Shown here piece by piece: positions 53,599-61,101 of a stretch of DNA of 64,000 nucleotides. The stretch's first letter is position 1. The number at the start of each line of letters is the position of its first letter. Origin of the DNA: a virus; the IMG/VR virus record IMGVR_UViG_3300003690_000011, positions 1 through 64,000 of that record; one strand, written 5' to 3'. The notes under the pieces were generated by a model. It was given only the letters and a program-made list of their open reading frames with translations, was not told the origin of the DNA and ran no database searches. A program made the position numbers and the translations under genes.

Positions 53599-53612
53599 AG
53601 CTATTATTATAT
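53599..53612 (-). promoter_or_regulatory. -10-like AT box before the 165-residue gene
   Basis: Minus strand reads TATAATAATAGCT and then ATG 53598, another box within a few bases of a start codon in a divergent gap of 40 bases. Confidence 0.3.
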
Positions 53613-53638
53613 ATTGTTCTTGGAAGATAAAATAAACA

Positions 53639-53938
53639 ATGCATAGTGAAAATCTTGATATAGATATAATTGATTTTTTAGATTTACTTAATGAAACATT
53701 AAGTGCTTCTTTCGTAGAAAAATGGCGACATAAATACTCTGAAAAATTTATAAAGCATTTTCAATTAAAGATTCTAGCAGCCTTGAATAAACAAAAACCT
53801 CTTAAAATTGAAATGCTTTATAATTACTTAACCAGGAAGTGTAAGTACTCGGATGAACAAGTACTTAATTTCTTTCATACAATAGATATTGAAATATACA
53901 GTCCTTTTATTTACGGGCGTCTGAAAAAGCCTTTTTAA
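53639..53938 (+). CDS. Hypothetical helical protein (99 residues)
   Basis: Divergent from the tail block. Helical; K-I-E-M-L-Y-N-Y-L-T-R-K-C-K-Y-S and I-D-I-E-I-Y-S-P-F-I-Y-G at the C-terminal end look conserved in style, but I cannot assign a family. GGAAG is about 13 bases before ATG, a weak ribosome site. Its end overlaps the convergent nuclease by 32 bases. Confidence 0.45.
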   Translation: MHSENLDIDIIDFLDLLNETLSASFVEKWRHKYSEKFIKHFQLKILAALNKQKPLKIEMLYNYLTRKCKYSDEQVLNFFHTIDIEIYSPFIYGRLKKPF

Positions 53939-54698
53939 GTTTCTTACTTTCTTCTATTGCTTTTTCACAACTACGATGATCACTAAATTCAGGACAATGG
54001 TTCTTTTGCCAAGGACACCAGTTGCAGAAATCATTCCTACTTGGTTTCATATCTAGTTTCTTTTTCTTACGGATCTTCCAGACCTCATCTACTATTTTGC
54101 GTAGATGAGCATTTATCTGAGGAACGGAGTACTGCACAAAAACGAATGTATTCGTCAGAGGGTAGTAATGTGCCGCAACTATATTAGAAACTTGGGTATC
54201 ATACAATTTGCCTATAGCGTAAGTATACCCCTTTAGTTGAGTATCCTGGTAAAGCTCCACTTTACTCTTTTGACGCTTTGAAGTCTTATAATCAATAATT
54301 AGGTATCCACCGTCTTTTCCCTTGATCACTCGATCAATTACACCATTTAAAGTAATGTCATCTTTTACGGGAACTTCGAAAACTAATTCGGTTGCAACCG
54401 TTTCCCCTAACTTTGCGTTAAATTTAAGAAAATTCTCAATACACGTTAAATCTTTACCTGTGTACTTCTTTGATACCCTGTATGAACCCCTCACCTCCTC
54501 AGCAATCTGAACTAATTCATCCTTTGTGGTGGCTTTTACACCATCTTCAAGAACTTTGTGGATGTATGATCCAAAGTGCAAAGCTTCAGTATTCACTTCC
54601 TTCGGTTCAGGTAGTCTATCAACATACCTATAGCGGTACTTAAGTTGACATTGTTTAAAAGTTTGATATTTTGATTCGGAAATTGTTTTAATGTACAT
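53907..54698 (-). CDS. Cas4/RecB-like PD-(D/E)XK exonuclease with Fe-S cysteines
   Basis: 263 residues. H47 (G-S-Y-I-H), D122 (V-I-D-R), D136-Y-K138 (L-I-I-D-Y-K-T-S) and the Q-L-K-G-Y helix form the RecB-nuclease core. C17 together with C225, C228 and C235 (F-C-N-W-C-P-W) fit the Fe-S cluster of Cas4/AddB-type nucleases. Phage versions process DNA ends during recombination or host-DNA degradation. Shine-Dalgarno GAGGAG precedes ATG 54698. The start codon shares the palindrome ATGTACAT with the divergent primase. Confidence 0.82.
   Translation of the reverse strand: MYIKTISESKYQTFKQCQLKYRYRYVDRLPEPKEVNTEALHFGSYIHKVLEDGVKATTKDELVQIAEEVRGSYRVSKKYTGKDLTCIENFLKFNAKLGETVATELVFEVPVKDDITLNGVIDRVIKGKDGGYLIIDYKTSKRQKSKVELYQDTQLKGYTYAIGKLYDTQVSNIVAAHYYPLTNTFVFVQYSVPQINAHLRKIVDEVWKIRKKKKLDMKPSRNDFCNWCPWQKNHCPEFSDHRSCEKAIEESKKLKKAFSDARK
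54691..54698. other. Shared palindromic start ATGTACAT of two divergent genes
   Basis: ATG 54691-54693 (+) starts the primase and ATG 54698-54696 (-) starts the nuclease; both proteins begin M-Y-I. Transcripts from the two genes must overlap over at least these bases. Confidence 0.85.
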
Positions 54699-55680
54699 AA
54701 TAGCTCCTCAGTTTATTAGAGACTACATTACTGAAAAATTCAGCGATGTTGGCAAACTCTCTGCTAATGATCGAGAATTTATCCTCCAATCTGTTTTTGT
54801 TGAGAATGATTGGAAACGCCACATGAGTATCAATTTAGATAGTGGTCTGTGGCAATGCTTCAAAACAGGTAGAACAGGTAATTTCACAAGCCTCTATGCC
54901 CATATAGAAAATATACCTTACTTTCGAGCCCAACGAGACTTACTAATCAAAAACTTCGAATACTTGGGAGAAGAAGTACCTAATTTAAATTTACCTCCTC
55001 CAGAGTATGTAGAATTAGATACTTCCAAATTACAGCCTATCTCCATATCTTCTGCATATAGTGAAGATAAAAATGTGCTACTTGCATGGAGCTTTTTATT
55101 TGGTAGAAAACTTTTTAATGAATCTTCTGAAGAAGAAGAACCTTTTTACTTATGCATGGAGGGAAAATTTCATAATAGGATTATTATTCCATTTCGAAAA
55201 GATAATGTAGTTTATTACTACCAAGGAAGAACAATCTCTGACGCTAGGCCGAAGTACCTCAATCCCTCCACGGAAATAGCCCCAAAACCCTCAAATATTC
55301 TTTACCCTTACGACGAAGAGGCTAATATGCTAGTCGTATGCGAAGGCCCCCTTGACGCTCTCTCGCTTCAATTAAATGGCGTTAATGCTACATGTACTAT
55401 CGGGTCTTCCGTGAGTCCTACCCAAGCTGAAATACTATCTACCTTCAAAGGAAAAATTATTATGGGATATGATAGTGACGAAGCAGGGCAACGAGGGATT
55501 GTCAAATTTGATAGATTAAGAAAAGAAAGAAGGATGGACACTTTTGAAGTTTGTTTCCCTCCTTCTGGGCACAAGGATTGGAATTCGGCCCATATTGCTA
55601 ACTTTGATTTAAAGTCTCACATCACAAGAAACAGCAAACTATACGATTTTGAGTATAGGATGAGATTTAGCTTATTGTAA
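54691..55680 (+). CDS. DNA primase (DnaG/gp61-like, TOPRIM)
   Basis: 329 residues. TOPRIM motifs: V-V-C-E218-G-P-L-D-A and M-G-Y-D261-S-D263-E-A-G. The N-terminal region (D-S-G-L-W-Q-C-F-K-T-G-R-T-G) aligns with the zinc domain of phage primases but keeps only one cysteine, so zinc may be missing. Y-Y-Y-Q-G-R-T-I and P-K-Y-L-N-P precede the TOPRIM as in gp61-type primases. No clear Shine-Dalgarno. 3' end overlaps the convergent virion gene by 14 bases. Confidence 0.85.
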   Translation: MYIIAPQFIRDYITEKFSDVGKLSANDREFILQSVFVENDWKRHMSINLDSGLWQCFKTGRTGNFTSLYAHIENIPYFRAQRDLLIKNFEYLGEEVPNLNLPPPEYVELDTSKLQPISISSAYSEDKNVLLAWSFLFGRKLFNESSEEEEPFYLCMEGKFHNRIIIPFRKDNVVYYYQGRTISDARPKYLNPSTEIAPKPSNILYPYDEEANMLVVCEGPLDALSLQLNGVNATCTIGSSVSPTQAEILSTFKGKIIMGYDSDEAGQRGIVKFDRLRKERRMDTFEVCFPPSGHKDWNSAHIANFDLKSHITRNSKLYDFEYRMRFSLL

Positions 55681-56644
55681 AGTAATAAGGAACTGTAATT
55701 ATGGTTTCATTCAATATACCATACTTTGCCGTAACCATGTAAGTGCCTGTCAAACCACCAAAATTAGCTACATTAGGATGAGTAGCTAGAGTTGTGGTAT
55801 CAAACCTCCAGACAATAGTATTATCAGCCGTAATATCTACAGTCGCGCTAGTATCCGAATACCCCGAAACTGGCACATGAGCAGGCAAGGAAACCGAACC
55901 CTCATTAACTTTATCTACTCTAACCATCGCGCTCGTAATAACGGAATCTTTAAAAAGATTTATAATACTTTCATCCAAGTCCTTATTTTGAATATTTACA
56001 GTTGTAGTAATTTTTAGATTTTCTATTGAGGATAATGTCAGATGTTTATTTACTAATCTATTTTCGGTGGTAAGTAGAACAGGCTGAGTAACCGAGAAAA
56101 AAGTATCATCGTACAGATGGAAATCATTAATTAGAGATTGGTATTCCGATCCGTTATTAAATTTTAGAGTCCAAACATCAATATAATCATCCACACTGGT
56201 AGCATCATTCGCAATAACTGTACTTTCATTACTGTTTATATCACTATAAAAGGTATACAATCCAAACTGGGGTTGCGTTCCAACTTGCACATCCCCGTCT
56301 AGCACGCAAACATATTCTCCTGTTTTCACACGAAATACACCACTTAACGAAGATAAATTTAGGGGATTATACTCCCCCTCAGGGAGTGCCCCACCCGTAT
56401 ACTCATGAGTTGAAGCAGCAAAATGCATCTTAATTATATCCGTGGAAATGGAGGACGCAACCACATTACCATCTAATATAGAATCAGGAGAAATATTTGC
56501 TGCTTTCTTAAAAATTGTTACCCCACTAATATCGGCAGGATCATAGTATTCCCCATCATTAATAAAAAATGCTCTCAGAGCCACTTTTTGAATTACTGTA
56601 GGTCTATTATGCCTATCTACTACGCTAACTCCGTTTAATTGCAT
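55667..56644 (-). CDS. Putative virion structural protein (325 residues)
   Basis: Beta-rich, Thr/Ser/Val-rich sequence with no membrane segment and an Ig-like look at the C-terminus (S-A-T-V-D-I-T-A-D-N-T-I-V-W, then G-T-Y-M-V-T-A-K-Y). It follows gp26 in the late unit; its start overlaps the end of the frameshift extension by 20 bases. Probably a tail or head surface component; family not recognised. Confidence 0.5.
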   Translation of the reverse strand: MQLNGVSVVDRHNRPTVIQKVALRAFFINDGEYYDPADISGVTIFKKAANISPDSILDGNVVASSISTDIIKMHFAASTHEYTGGALPEGEYNPLNLSSLSGVFRVKTGEYVCVLDGDVQVGTQPQFGLYTFYSDINSNESTVIANDATSVDDYIDVWTLKFNNGSEYQSLINDFHLYDDTFFSVTQPVLLTTENRLVNKHLTLSSIENLKITTTVNIQNKDLDESIINLFKDSVITSAMVRVDKVNEGSVSLPAHVPVSGYSDTSATVDITADNTIVWRFDTTTLATHPNVANFGGLTGTYMVTAKYGILNETIITVPYYFTIS

Positions 56645-56807
56645 CTGCTTGCCGTTCCTGATCTTCTCGTAAGAGGTTAAGGAAGACTCCCCTCTCCACT
56701 CTAGTCATACCTTTTACGTCTAGATACGAGAATCTTCCCCTATTCACAAGTATATAGGCTTCTAATAGAAGAGAATCTAAATCAATTATCTCTTCTAATT
56801 CACATCG
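56625..56807 (-). CDS. 51: gp51-like tail extension reached by -1 frameshift from gp26
   Basis: A 60-codon open frame with no ATG upstream of its conserved part. It reads E-L-E-E-I-I-D-L-D-S-L-L-L-E-A-Y, then L-V-N-R-G-R-F-S-Y-L-D-V and M-T-R-V-E-R-G-V-F, resembling the short gp51-like ORF after gp26 in marine T4-type phages as I recall. It lies in the -1 frame of gp26 and joins it through the heptamer at 56807-56813. The fusion product would have 305 residues. This mirrors the tail-assembly chaperone pairs made by frameshifting in many tailed phages. Confidence 0.6.
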   Translation of the reverse strand, partial: RCELEEIIDLDSLLLEAYILVNRGRFSYLDVKGMTRVERGVFLNLLREDQERQADAIKRS

Positions 56808-57541
56808 AAAAAATTTGCATCTATGGGTAGATCAACTACGGAGACCTCCTCACAGCCAGTGCATTCGAATTTAACCATTGTGTCTACCCCAAAATCAGTA
56901 TGCATAGCCTTTAAAATTAGTCTCATATCTTTAATAGGTAATTTTTCTAAAACCGCATTAACAATAGTTTTATCGCTGTGCCCCCCAATCTCTAGAACAA
57001 ATCTCCATAGTTGAGATAGGGCTTTTGCACTATCCTGAAATAATTTCTCATCCCGTACTCTAGGCAAGCGTATTTTAGCCTCTTTTTTAATAGACGGAAG
57101 GGTTATAATTACGGGATCAACAAAATCATCTGGAACAGGATTTACATTTAGCTGCGATAGTTGAACAACAGTAGGGTTTTCTGCTCCACAATTTTTACAA
57201 ATAAGTAACGTGTGATAATCATCCCCATACGAGATTTCTCGTAATTTCATAATTAGATATAATTTATCAAGAGAAAGCAAATCCCCTATCTTAATATTTG
57301 TAGTACATCGTTGGAGAATCATATTTACAGGATCCTGATCTTTTCCCGCACTTACAATATGTTTTTCATCTTCAAATGTCATAGATCTAAGCGTGATGGG
57401 AGCACCAGGATCTTCCAATGTATAGACCCTATTTTCAGAAGGAAGTTCCACTTCTATTGCGGTGTCCGTAGGTAGATCCTTTAATAACTCATCAATAATT
57501 TTTTGTTTGGCTTCTGCCGTAGCAGGACTCTGTTCTAACAT
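56795..57541 (-). CDS. 26: Baseplate hub / tail-assembly protein gp26-like
   Basis: 248 residues. I-T-L-R-S-M-T-F-E-D-E-K near residue 50 and two C-x2-C pairs (I-C-K-N-C-G-A about residue 118; E-C-T-G-C-E-E about 230) match the T4 gp26-type baseplate family with its zinc-like module. A -1 slip near the end would fuse it to the gp51-like frame. It opens a minus-strand unit divergent from the helicase. Confidence 0.75.
   Translation of the reverse strand: MLEQSPATAEAKQKIIDELLKDLPTDTAIEVELPSENRVYTLEDPGAPITLRSMTFEDEKHIVSAGKDQDPVNMILQRCTTNIKIGDLLSLDKLYLIMKLREISYGDDYHTLLICKNCGAENPTVVQLSQLNVNPVPDDFVDPVIITLPSIKKEAKIRLPRVRDEKLFQDSAKALSQLWRFVLEIGGHSDKTIVNAVLEKLPIKDMRLILKAMHTDFGVDTMVKFECTGCEEVSVVDLPIDANFFDVN
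56807..56813 (-). promoter_or_regulatory. Slippery heptamer T-TTT-TTC in gp26
   Basis: Read in the gp26 frame as AAT TTT TTC. The pattern X-XXY-YYZ allows both tRNAs to re-pair after a -1 slip, entering the gp51-like frame (next codon CGA). It stands four codons before the gp26 stop. Confidence 0.65.
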
Positions 57542-57572
57542 AAAATAACCTCCATGATTTTGGTTTACATGC

Positions 57573-57581
57573 TATAATAGT
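57573..57581 (+). promoter_or_regulatory. -10-like box TATAATAGT abutting the helicase start
   Basis: TATAATAGT runs directly into ATG 57582, identical to the polymerase start region. No Shine-Dalgarno lies between, so the helicase mRNA may be leaderless. Confidence 0.4.
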
Positions 57582-58802
57582 ATGATGAAAATTCATGTAA
57601 ATACAATAAATTCAAAGATTCAGACGGACAATCCAAAAATTTTAGAGGCATTATATGAATTATACTCCTTTAAGATTCCTGGATCTGAATATTCATTAGC
57701 CTATAAACGCAAAAATTGGGATGGAAAGAAGCACTTCATATCAAGGGTAGGAGTTTTTAGAACAGGATTATTAAATAGAGTAGTCCGTGATTTAAACAAG
57801 ATTGATTGCACACCCCAAGTAATCTATTTGGCAAATTTACCTGATAACACTCCTAATAACTGGCAAATACAAGGATTCAAATATTACGATTACCAAGAAG
57901 AATTAATTCTAAAAGGGATTAATGGTAAACGAGGGGTAATTAAATCTCCCACAGGTTCGGGAAAGACTCTCATCATGGCTGGTTTAGTTAAAGCCCTTGC
58001 TGGGCAGAAGATGGTAATTTTATTTAATGCTAAACAACTCTTAAAACAAACTTATGATTTTTTTACTAAAGACTGTGGTTTGGATAATATTGGGATTTGC
58101 TTTGGGGAGGGTTATATTGACGGTGATATTATGTTGTGTACTGTTCAAAGCATTGAGAGGATCCTGGATACACACCTCAGAGAAGCAAAAGTCCTAATGG
58201 TTGATGAGTGCCATGAGTTTGCAAATGGCAAAACTACACTCGCTGCCATAAGCTCATTTCCAAATGCACAATATCGTATAGGCTTTACAGCCACACCTTC
58301 TTCCGATAAGATACCTAAATATAATCTAGAGGGGGCATTCGGCCCTGTGTGGGAAGTAGTTAGTACCGTAGATTTAATTGAATCAGGAAAACTAACAAAG
58401 CCTATAATACAATTGATTGAGCGATCATATACAGCTAGTGGTATGGATGAAGATATGTCCTACCCAGAAGTTTATGATGAGTACATCGTAAATAATGATT
58501 TACGAAACAAAGTAATTAGAGAGATTACAGATGACATCAAAAAACGATTTAAGCGAGCCCGTATACTTATACTTACCAAATCACTTGCTCATGGAAGAAC
58601 CTTGGAAGACCTACTTGGAGAATCATGCGAGTTTCTTGAAGGGGTTAACTCCATCGGAGAACGGTATAAGGCTATATCTAGATTCAGAAGATCTAAATCG
58701 TCTAGCATCCTCATTGGCACTAAAATCCTGCAAACAGGGATCAACATTGAAGAAATCACACATTTCATTAACGCAAGAGGAATGAAGTCATTTTCTAGAT
58801 AA
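57582..58802 (+). CDS. uvsW: UvsW-like SF2 helicase, C-terminally truncated by an internal deletion
   Basis: 406 residues. Walker A S-P-T-G-S-G-K-T (122-129), DECH box D208-E-C-H and T-A-T-P (236-239) define a superfamily-2 helicase of the T4 UvsW type, which remodels recombination forks. The C-terminal lobe runs to F-I-N-A-R-G-M-K-S-F and then ends S-R-stop. In relatives this is followed by motif VI (Q-x-x-G-R-x-x-R). Here that block is missing and the rest of the gene resumes out of frame at 58798. The protein is therefore probably inactive or altered unless the deletion is an assembly error. No Shine-Dalgarno. Confidence 0.75.
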   Translation: MMKIHVNTINSKIQTDNPKILEALYELYSFKIPGSEYSLAYKRKNWDGKKHFISRVGVFRTGLLNRVVRDLNKIDCTPQVIYLANLPDNTPNNWQIQGFKYYDYQEELILKGINGKRGVIKSPTGSGKTLIMAGLVKALAGQKMVILFNAKQLLKQTYDFFTKDCGLDNIGICFGEGYIDGDIMLCTVQSIERILDTHLREAKVLMVDECHEFANGKTTLAAISSFPNAQYRIGFTATPSSDKIPKYNLEGAFGPVWEVVSTVDLIESGKLTKPIIQLIERSYTASGMDEDMSYPEVYDEYIVNNDLRNKVIREITDDIKKRFKRARILILTKSLAHGRTLEDLLGESCEFLEGVNSIGERYKAISRFRRSKSSSILIGTKILQTGINIEEITHFINARGMKSFSR

Positions 58803-58881
58803 AGAAAAATATCTTAGAGATCACTCCTTAGCTCGTCAACGTCACTATAAAAAAGAAGGACATAAAGTAATAATATTATGA
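58798..58881 (+). pseudogene. uvsW: Out-of-frame 3' remnant of the helicase gene
   Basis: Reads D-K-E-K-Y-L-R-D-H-S-L-A-R-Q-R-H-Y-K-K-E (then G-H-K-V-I-I-L-stop), the typical end of UvsW-type helicases ('Y-L-x-x-H-S-x-x-R-x-x-x-Y-x-x-E-G-H'). Its stop TGA overlaps the ATG of the next gene, so the original helicase was coupled to that gene. About 30 codons plus a frame are lost between 58797 and the upstream part. Confidence 0.75.
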
Positions 58882-59105
58882 GAACATCCCACGATATAAG
58901 AAAAAAGGCTTCGGCATTATCAGAAACCGATAAAAAAACTCTTCTAACTCTAATAGAAGAATTAAAATTTATTATAGATCATCCTAAAATAAATGAGGAC
59001 ATGCTAATAAAGCTAGGAAATATAAGTACAACAATTAATACTTTTAGAGAAAATTACATGTGGCGCATTCTTAGAGCCATTAAACAAAATCACATGCTAG
59101 ACTAG
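58878..59105 (+). CDS. Small helical protein after the helicase (75 residues)
   Basis: Charged, helical (K-T-L-L-T-L-I-E-E-L-K-F-I-I-D-H). ATG overlaps the stop of the helicase remnant. It holds the position of uvsW.1/uvsY-type small genes in T4, but similarity is not clear. With the helicase frame broken, its translation by coupling may be affected. Confidence 0.5.
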   Translation: MRTSHDIRKKASALSETDKKTLLTLIEELKFIIDHPKINEDMLIKLGNISTTINTFRENYMWRILRAIKQNHMLD

Positions 59106-59128
59106 CACGTAGCTATGCACCTTTTCAG

Positions 59129-59161
59129 CAGTGGGCCACGACGGGCCATCCCCATTTTTTT
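59129..59161 (+). terminator. Possible terminator after the 75-residue gene
   Basis: TGGGCC-acgac-GGGCCA forms a short stem with one mismatch and is followed after CCCC-A by seven T (59154-59161 region). It lies between convergent genes. The stem is imperfect, so the call is weak. Confidence 0.3.
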
Positions 59162-59165
59162 ACTG

Positions 59166-59399
59166 TCATTGTTCTACCTCAGGTATAACTATTGTTGGGT
59201 TAGCTAATTTTAGTTTTAAACCCCAGTTTTCCATATCTCGCCTCGTCCATTGATCTTCTAATTTATTTGTTAGAGCTTCTAGTTTATAATTAATAGAATT
59301 TAATTCATTACTAATCCATAGAAGTCCTGTACATATAACTATTACTAAACCCAACGGCAGTAAAGTGTCTTTAGATATTATTGTTTTCTTTTCTGTCAT
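59166..59399 (-). CDS. Single-pass membrane protein (77 residues)
   Basis: A hydrophobic segment at residues about 13-30 (L-L-P-L-G-L-V-I-V-I-C-T-G-L-L-W-I) is followed by a coiled-coil-like stretch (E-L-N-S-I-N-Y-K-L-E-A-L-T-N-K-L-E). The topology could suit a spanin-, holin- or fusion-type accessory, but no family is recognised. Start overlaps the stop of the upstream virion gene at 59399. Confidence 0.5.
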   Translation of the reverse strand: MTEKKTIISKDTLLPLGLVIVICTGLLWISNELNSINYKLEALTNKLEDQWTRRDMENWGLKLKLANPTIVIPEVEQ

Positions 59400-60259
59400 T
59401 AAGCTAACCTCTGTACGAACAATGTCGAACTTTTCATCAATTGAGCATTATCTCCCGATCCCGAATTAATTGTTACTGATATGGGTTCAGTTGTCCTTAC
59501 AAAACCCACCCAAGTTCCTACGAGATTGTGAGGATCAGTTACACTGTGTACTCTAATATTAAACCTATGAACTAGGGTTGAGCCCGTATAAAAGGACACA
59601 GTAATAGTTATGGCAGCAGCTACCTCTGTAACCCCAACAAATTCAACTTTATATACCCCATCTGCACTAACTTCTAATGTATTATCCGTATTATTCCATA
59701 GATAATACCCATCTTCTCCTCCACGACCCACAGAAGAGACTCCTTGAACTGAGGTTCCTGCTCCAAAATTAATTTCAGAAGTTCCTGCTGTACCGTCCCC
59801 CACCGCACTTAAGAAGCAAAATCCTCCAGGAGGAGATGGACAACTTAAACTAGCAATAGTAGGTAATGCTCCTGTCATAGTAGCTACTGAATTTTGAGAA
59901 GAAACAACAAGAGTTTTAGCAAACTGAGACCCACCACTCACATATAAATCCCCACCAACAGTTAGGTCAGTACTACCTCCTGAACTTAAGTCTGCGGTAA
60001 AATGTACTTGCGTTAAATTGGAGTTAGTTATTGCAATTGTTGGGGTACTAAAAGTTCCCCCAGCACCAACCCACAGCTTACCACCTTCATCCCATGTCGC
60101 AGATTGGTCAAAAACTTTAGTTATAGCTTGCTTAAGTTCATCATCAAGAGTTCCACTTGGGAATGTATCGCCCGCAGCTACACTAAAAGACGCTAAACCA
60201 CTAACTATGGTAGAATCATCTGGGTCTGTTGAAGCATAAATCTGATCTCTTTGAACCAC
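59399..60259 (-). CDS. Virion surface protein with jelly-roll-like C-terminus (286 residues)
   Basis: The middle has short beta-rung repeats (D-L-T-V-G-G-D-L-Y-V-S-G-G). The C-terminal 90 residues (G-V-Y-K-V-E-F-V-G-V ... S-S-T-L-F-V-Q-R-L-A) resemble C1q/TNF-like jelly rolls found on phage fibres and head decorations. It lies in a row of small virion genes after the portal block. Possible head fibre or collar protein; inference from fold appearance only. Confidence 0.45.
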   Translation of the reverse strand: MVQRDQIYASTDPDDSTIVSGLASFSVAAGDTFPSGTLDDELKQAITKVFDQSATWDEGGKLWVGAGGTFSTPTIAITNSNLTQVHFTADLSSGGSTDLTVGGDLYVSGGSQFAKTLVVSSQNSVATMTGALPTIASLSCPSPPGGFCFLSAVGDGTAGTSEINFGAGTSVQGVSSVGRGGEDGYYLWNNTDNTLEVSADGVYKVEFVGVTEVAAAITITVSFYTGSTLVHRFNIRVHSVTDPHNLVGTWVGFVRTTEPISVTINSGSGDNAQLMKSSTLFVQRLA

Positions 60260-60678
60260 TACGACCCTCCACTAAACTGAACAGAGGCTGGACAAGTAGC
60301 TGCCGTCATAGCTTCATTTACTGATTTATATACCCTTACCCCTAATACATCACCCAAACCCCCCGCTGTAATAGCGGCTGGGAGTGCCGTCATAGCGGCT
60401 GCAAGGGTTAATGTTGTAGATCTAAAAATATTACATTTTCTATCGTAAATTCGTATCCCCCATCGAGGACCTGAGGAACTAATCCTATTAAACATTAACT
60501 TGTAATCGTTTCCTCTAGCTCCTGCTAATTCCCCCTTTAAATGAAAGGATATAGATCTATCTCCCGCCGAATCATAAAAGAGAGCAGCGGCGTTATTACT
60601 GGGAAGCCTTCCAGAAGCCTTATTTCCCATAAAATAAGGGTTTAATTGTCCAAAAGGAGAAATCCCAAATCTAGACAT
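60259..60678 (-). CDS. Small virion protein (139 residues)
   Basis: Gly/Ala-rich, mixed composition with a W-G-I-R-I-Y-D segment and an Ala-rich helix (L-T-L-A-A-A-M-T-A-L-P-A-A-I-T). Starts 1 base after the 140-residue gene and ends at the start of the 286-residue gene. It looks like one of a set of small structural proteins; function unknown. Confidence 0.4.
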   Translation of the reverse strand: MSRFGISPFGQLNPYFMGNKASGRLPSNNAAALFYDSAGDRSISFHLKGELAGARGNDYKLMFNRISSSGPRWGIRIYDRKCNIFRSTTLTLAAAMTALPAAITAGGLGDVLGVRVYKSVNEAMTAATCPASVQFSGGS

Positions 60679-61101
60679 TTAATTTCCTTTAGGACGTTGG
60701 AAATCTCGGAGAGGATTACCCGTATAGACTTGTCCATAGTTTATCATAAGAAATAATGGTTCAGCCAAATACTGTGAAACATAAATAGTATCAACTCTAT
60801 CCATATCAGGTAACAAAAGCTCAACAACACCTTTTTCCACAGTAGCAACTCCTCCTGGCACGCCACTTACTAAACCCCACATTCCCATAGCTGGGAAAAT
60901 AGTGCCATCATTCTTCCCACTCGTAGCAATACTAGAGGCTGCAACGCTAAACCAATTACCTCCATCAGTGTCTCCCGACGCTGTTACAGAAATAAAATTT
61001 ACCGGAAGCTTATTTCCTGTAGTATCTGTTAATGTAATTGCACTAGCTCCTAGAGAGTCCAAATATGCAACTTTCGAATAAGGCTTAAATTGTTGATTCA
61101 T
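60679..61101 (-). CDS. Small virion protein, possibly head decoration (140 residues)
   Basis: Beta-rich: A-I-T-L-T-D-T-T-G, L-P-V-N-F-I-S-V-T-A-S-G-D-T and V-E-L-L-L-P-D-M-D-R appear as strands. Compact size and position between the 533-residue protein and other small virion genes would suit a head decoration protein. No family recognised. Confidence 0.4.
   Translation of the reverse strand: MNQQFKPYSKVAYLDSLGASAITLTDTTGNKLPVNFISVTASGDTDGGNWFSVAASSIATSGKNDGTIFPAMGMWGLVSGVPGGVATVEKGVVELLLPDMDRVDTIYVSQYLAEPLFLMINYGQVYTGNPLRDFQRPKGN

Noticed and set aside
59166-59399. Holin of a lysis cassette
   Set aside because: One membrane segment and coiled coil only, with no endolysin or spanin gene nearby; left as a membrane protein of unknown role.
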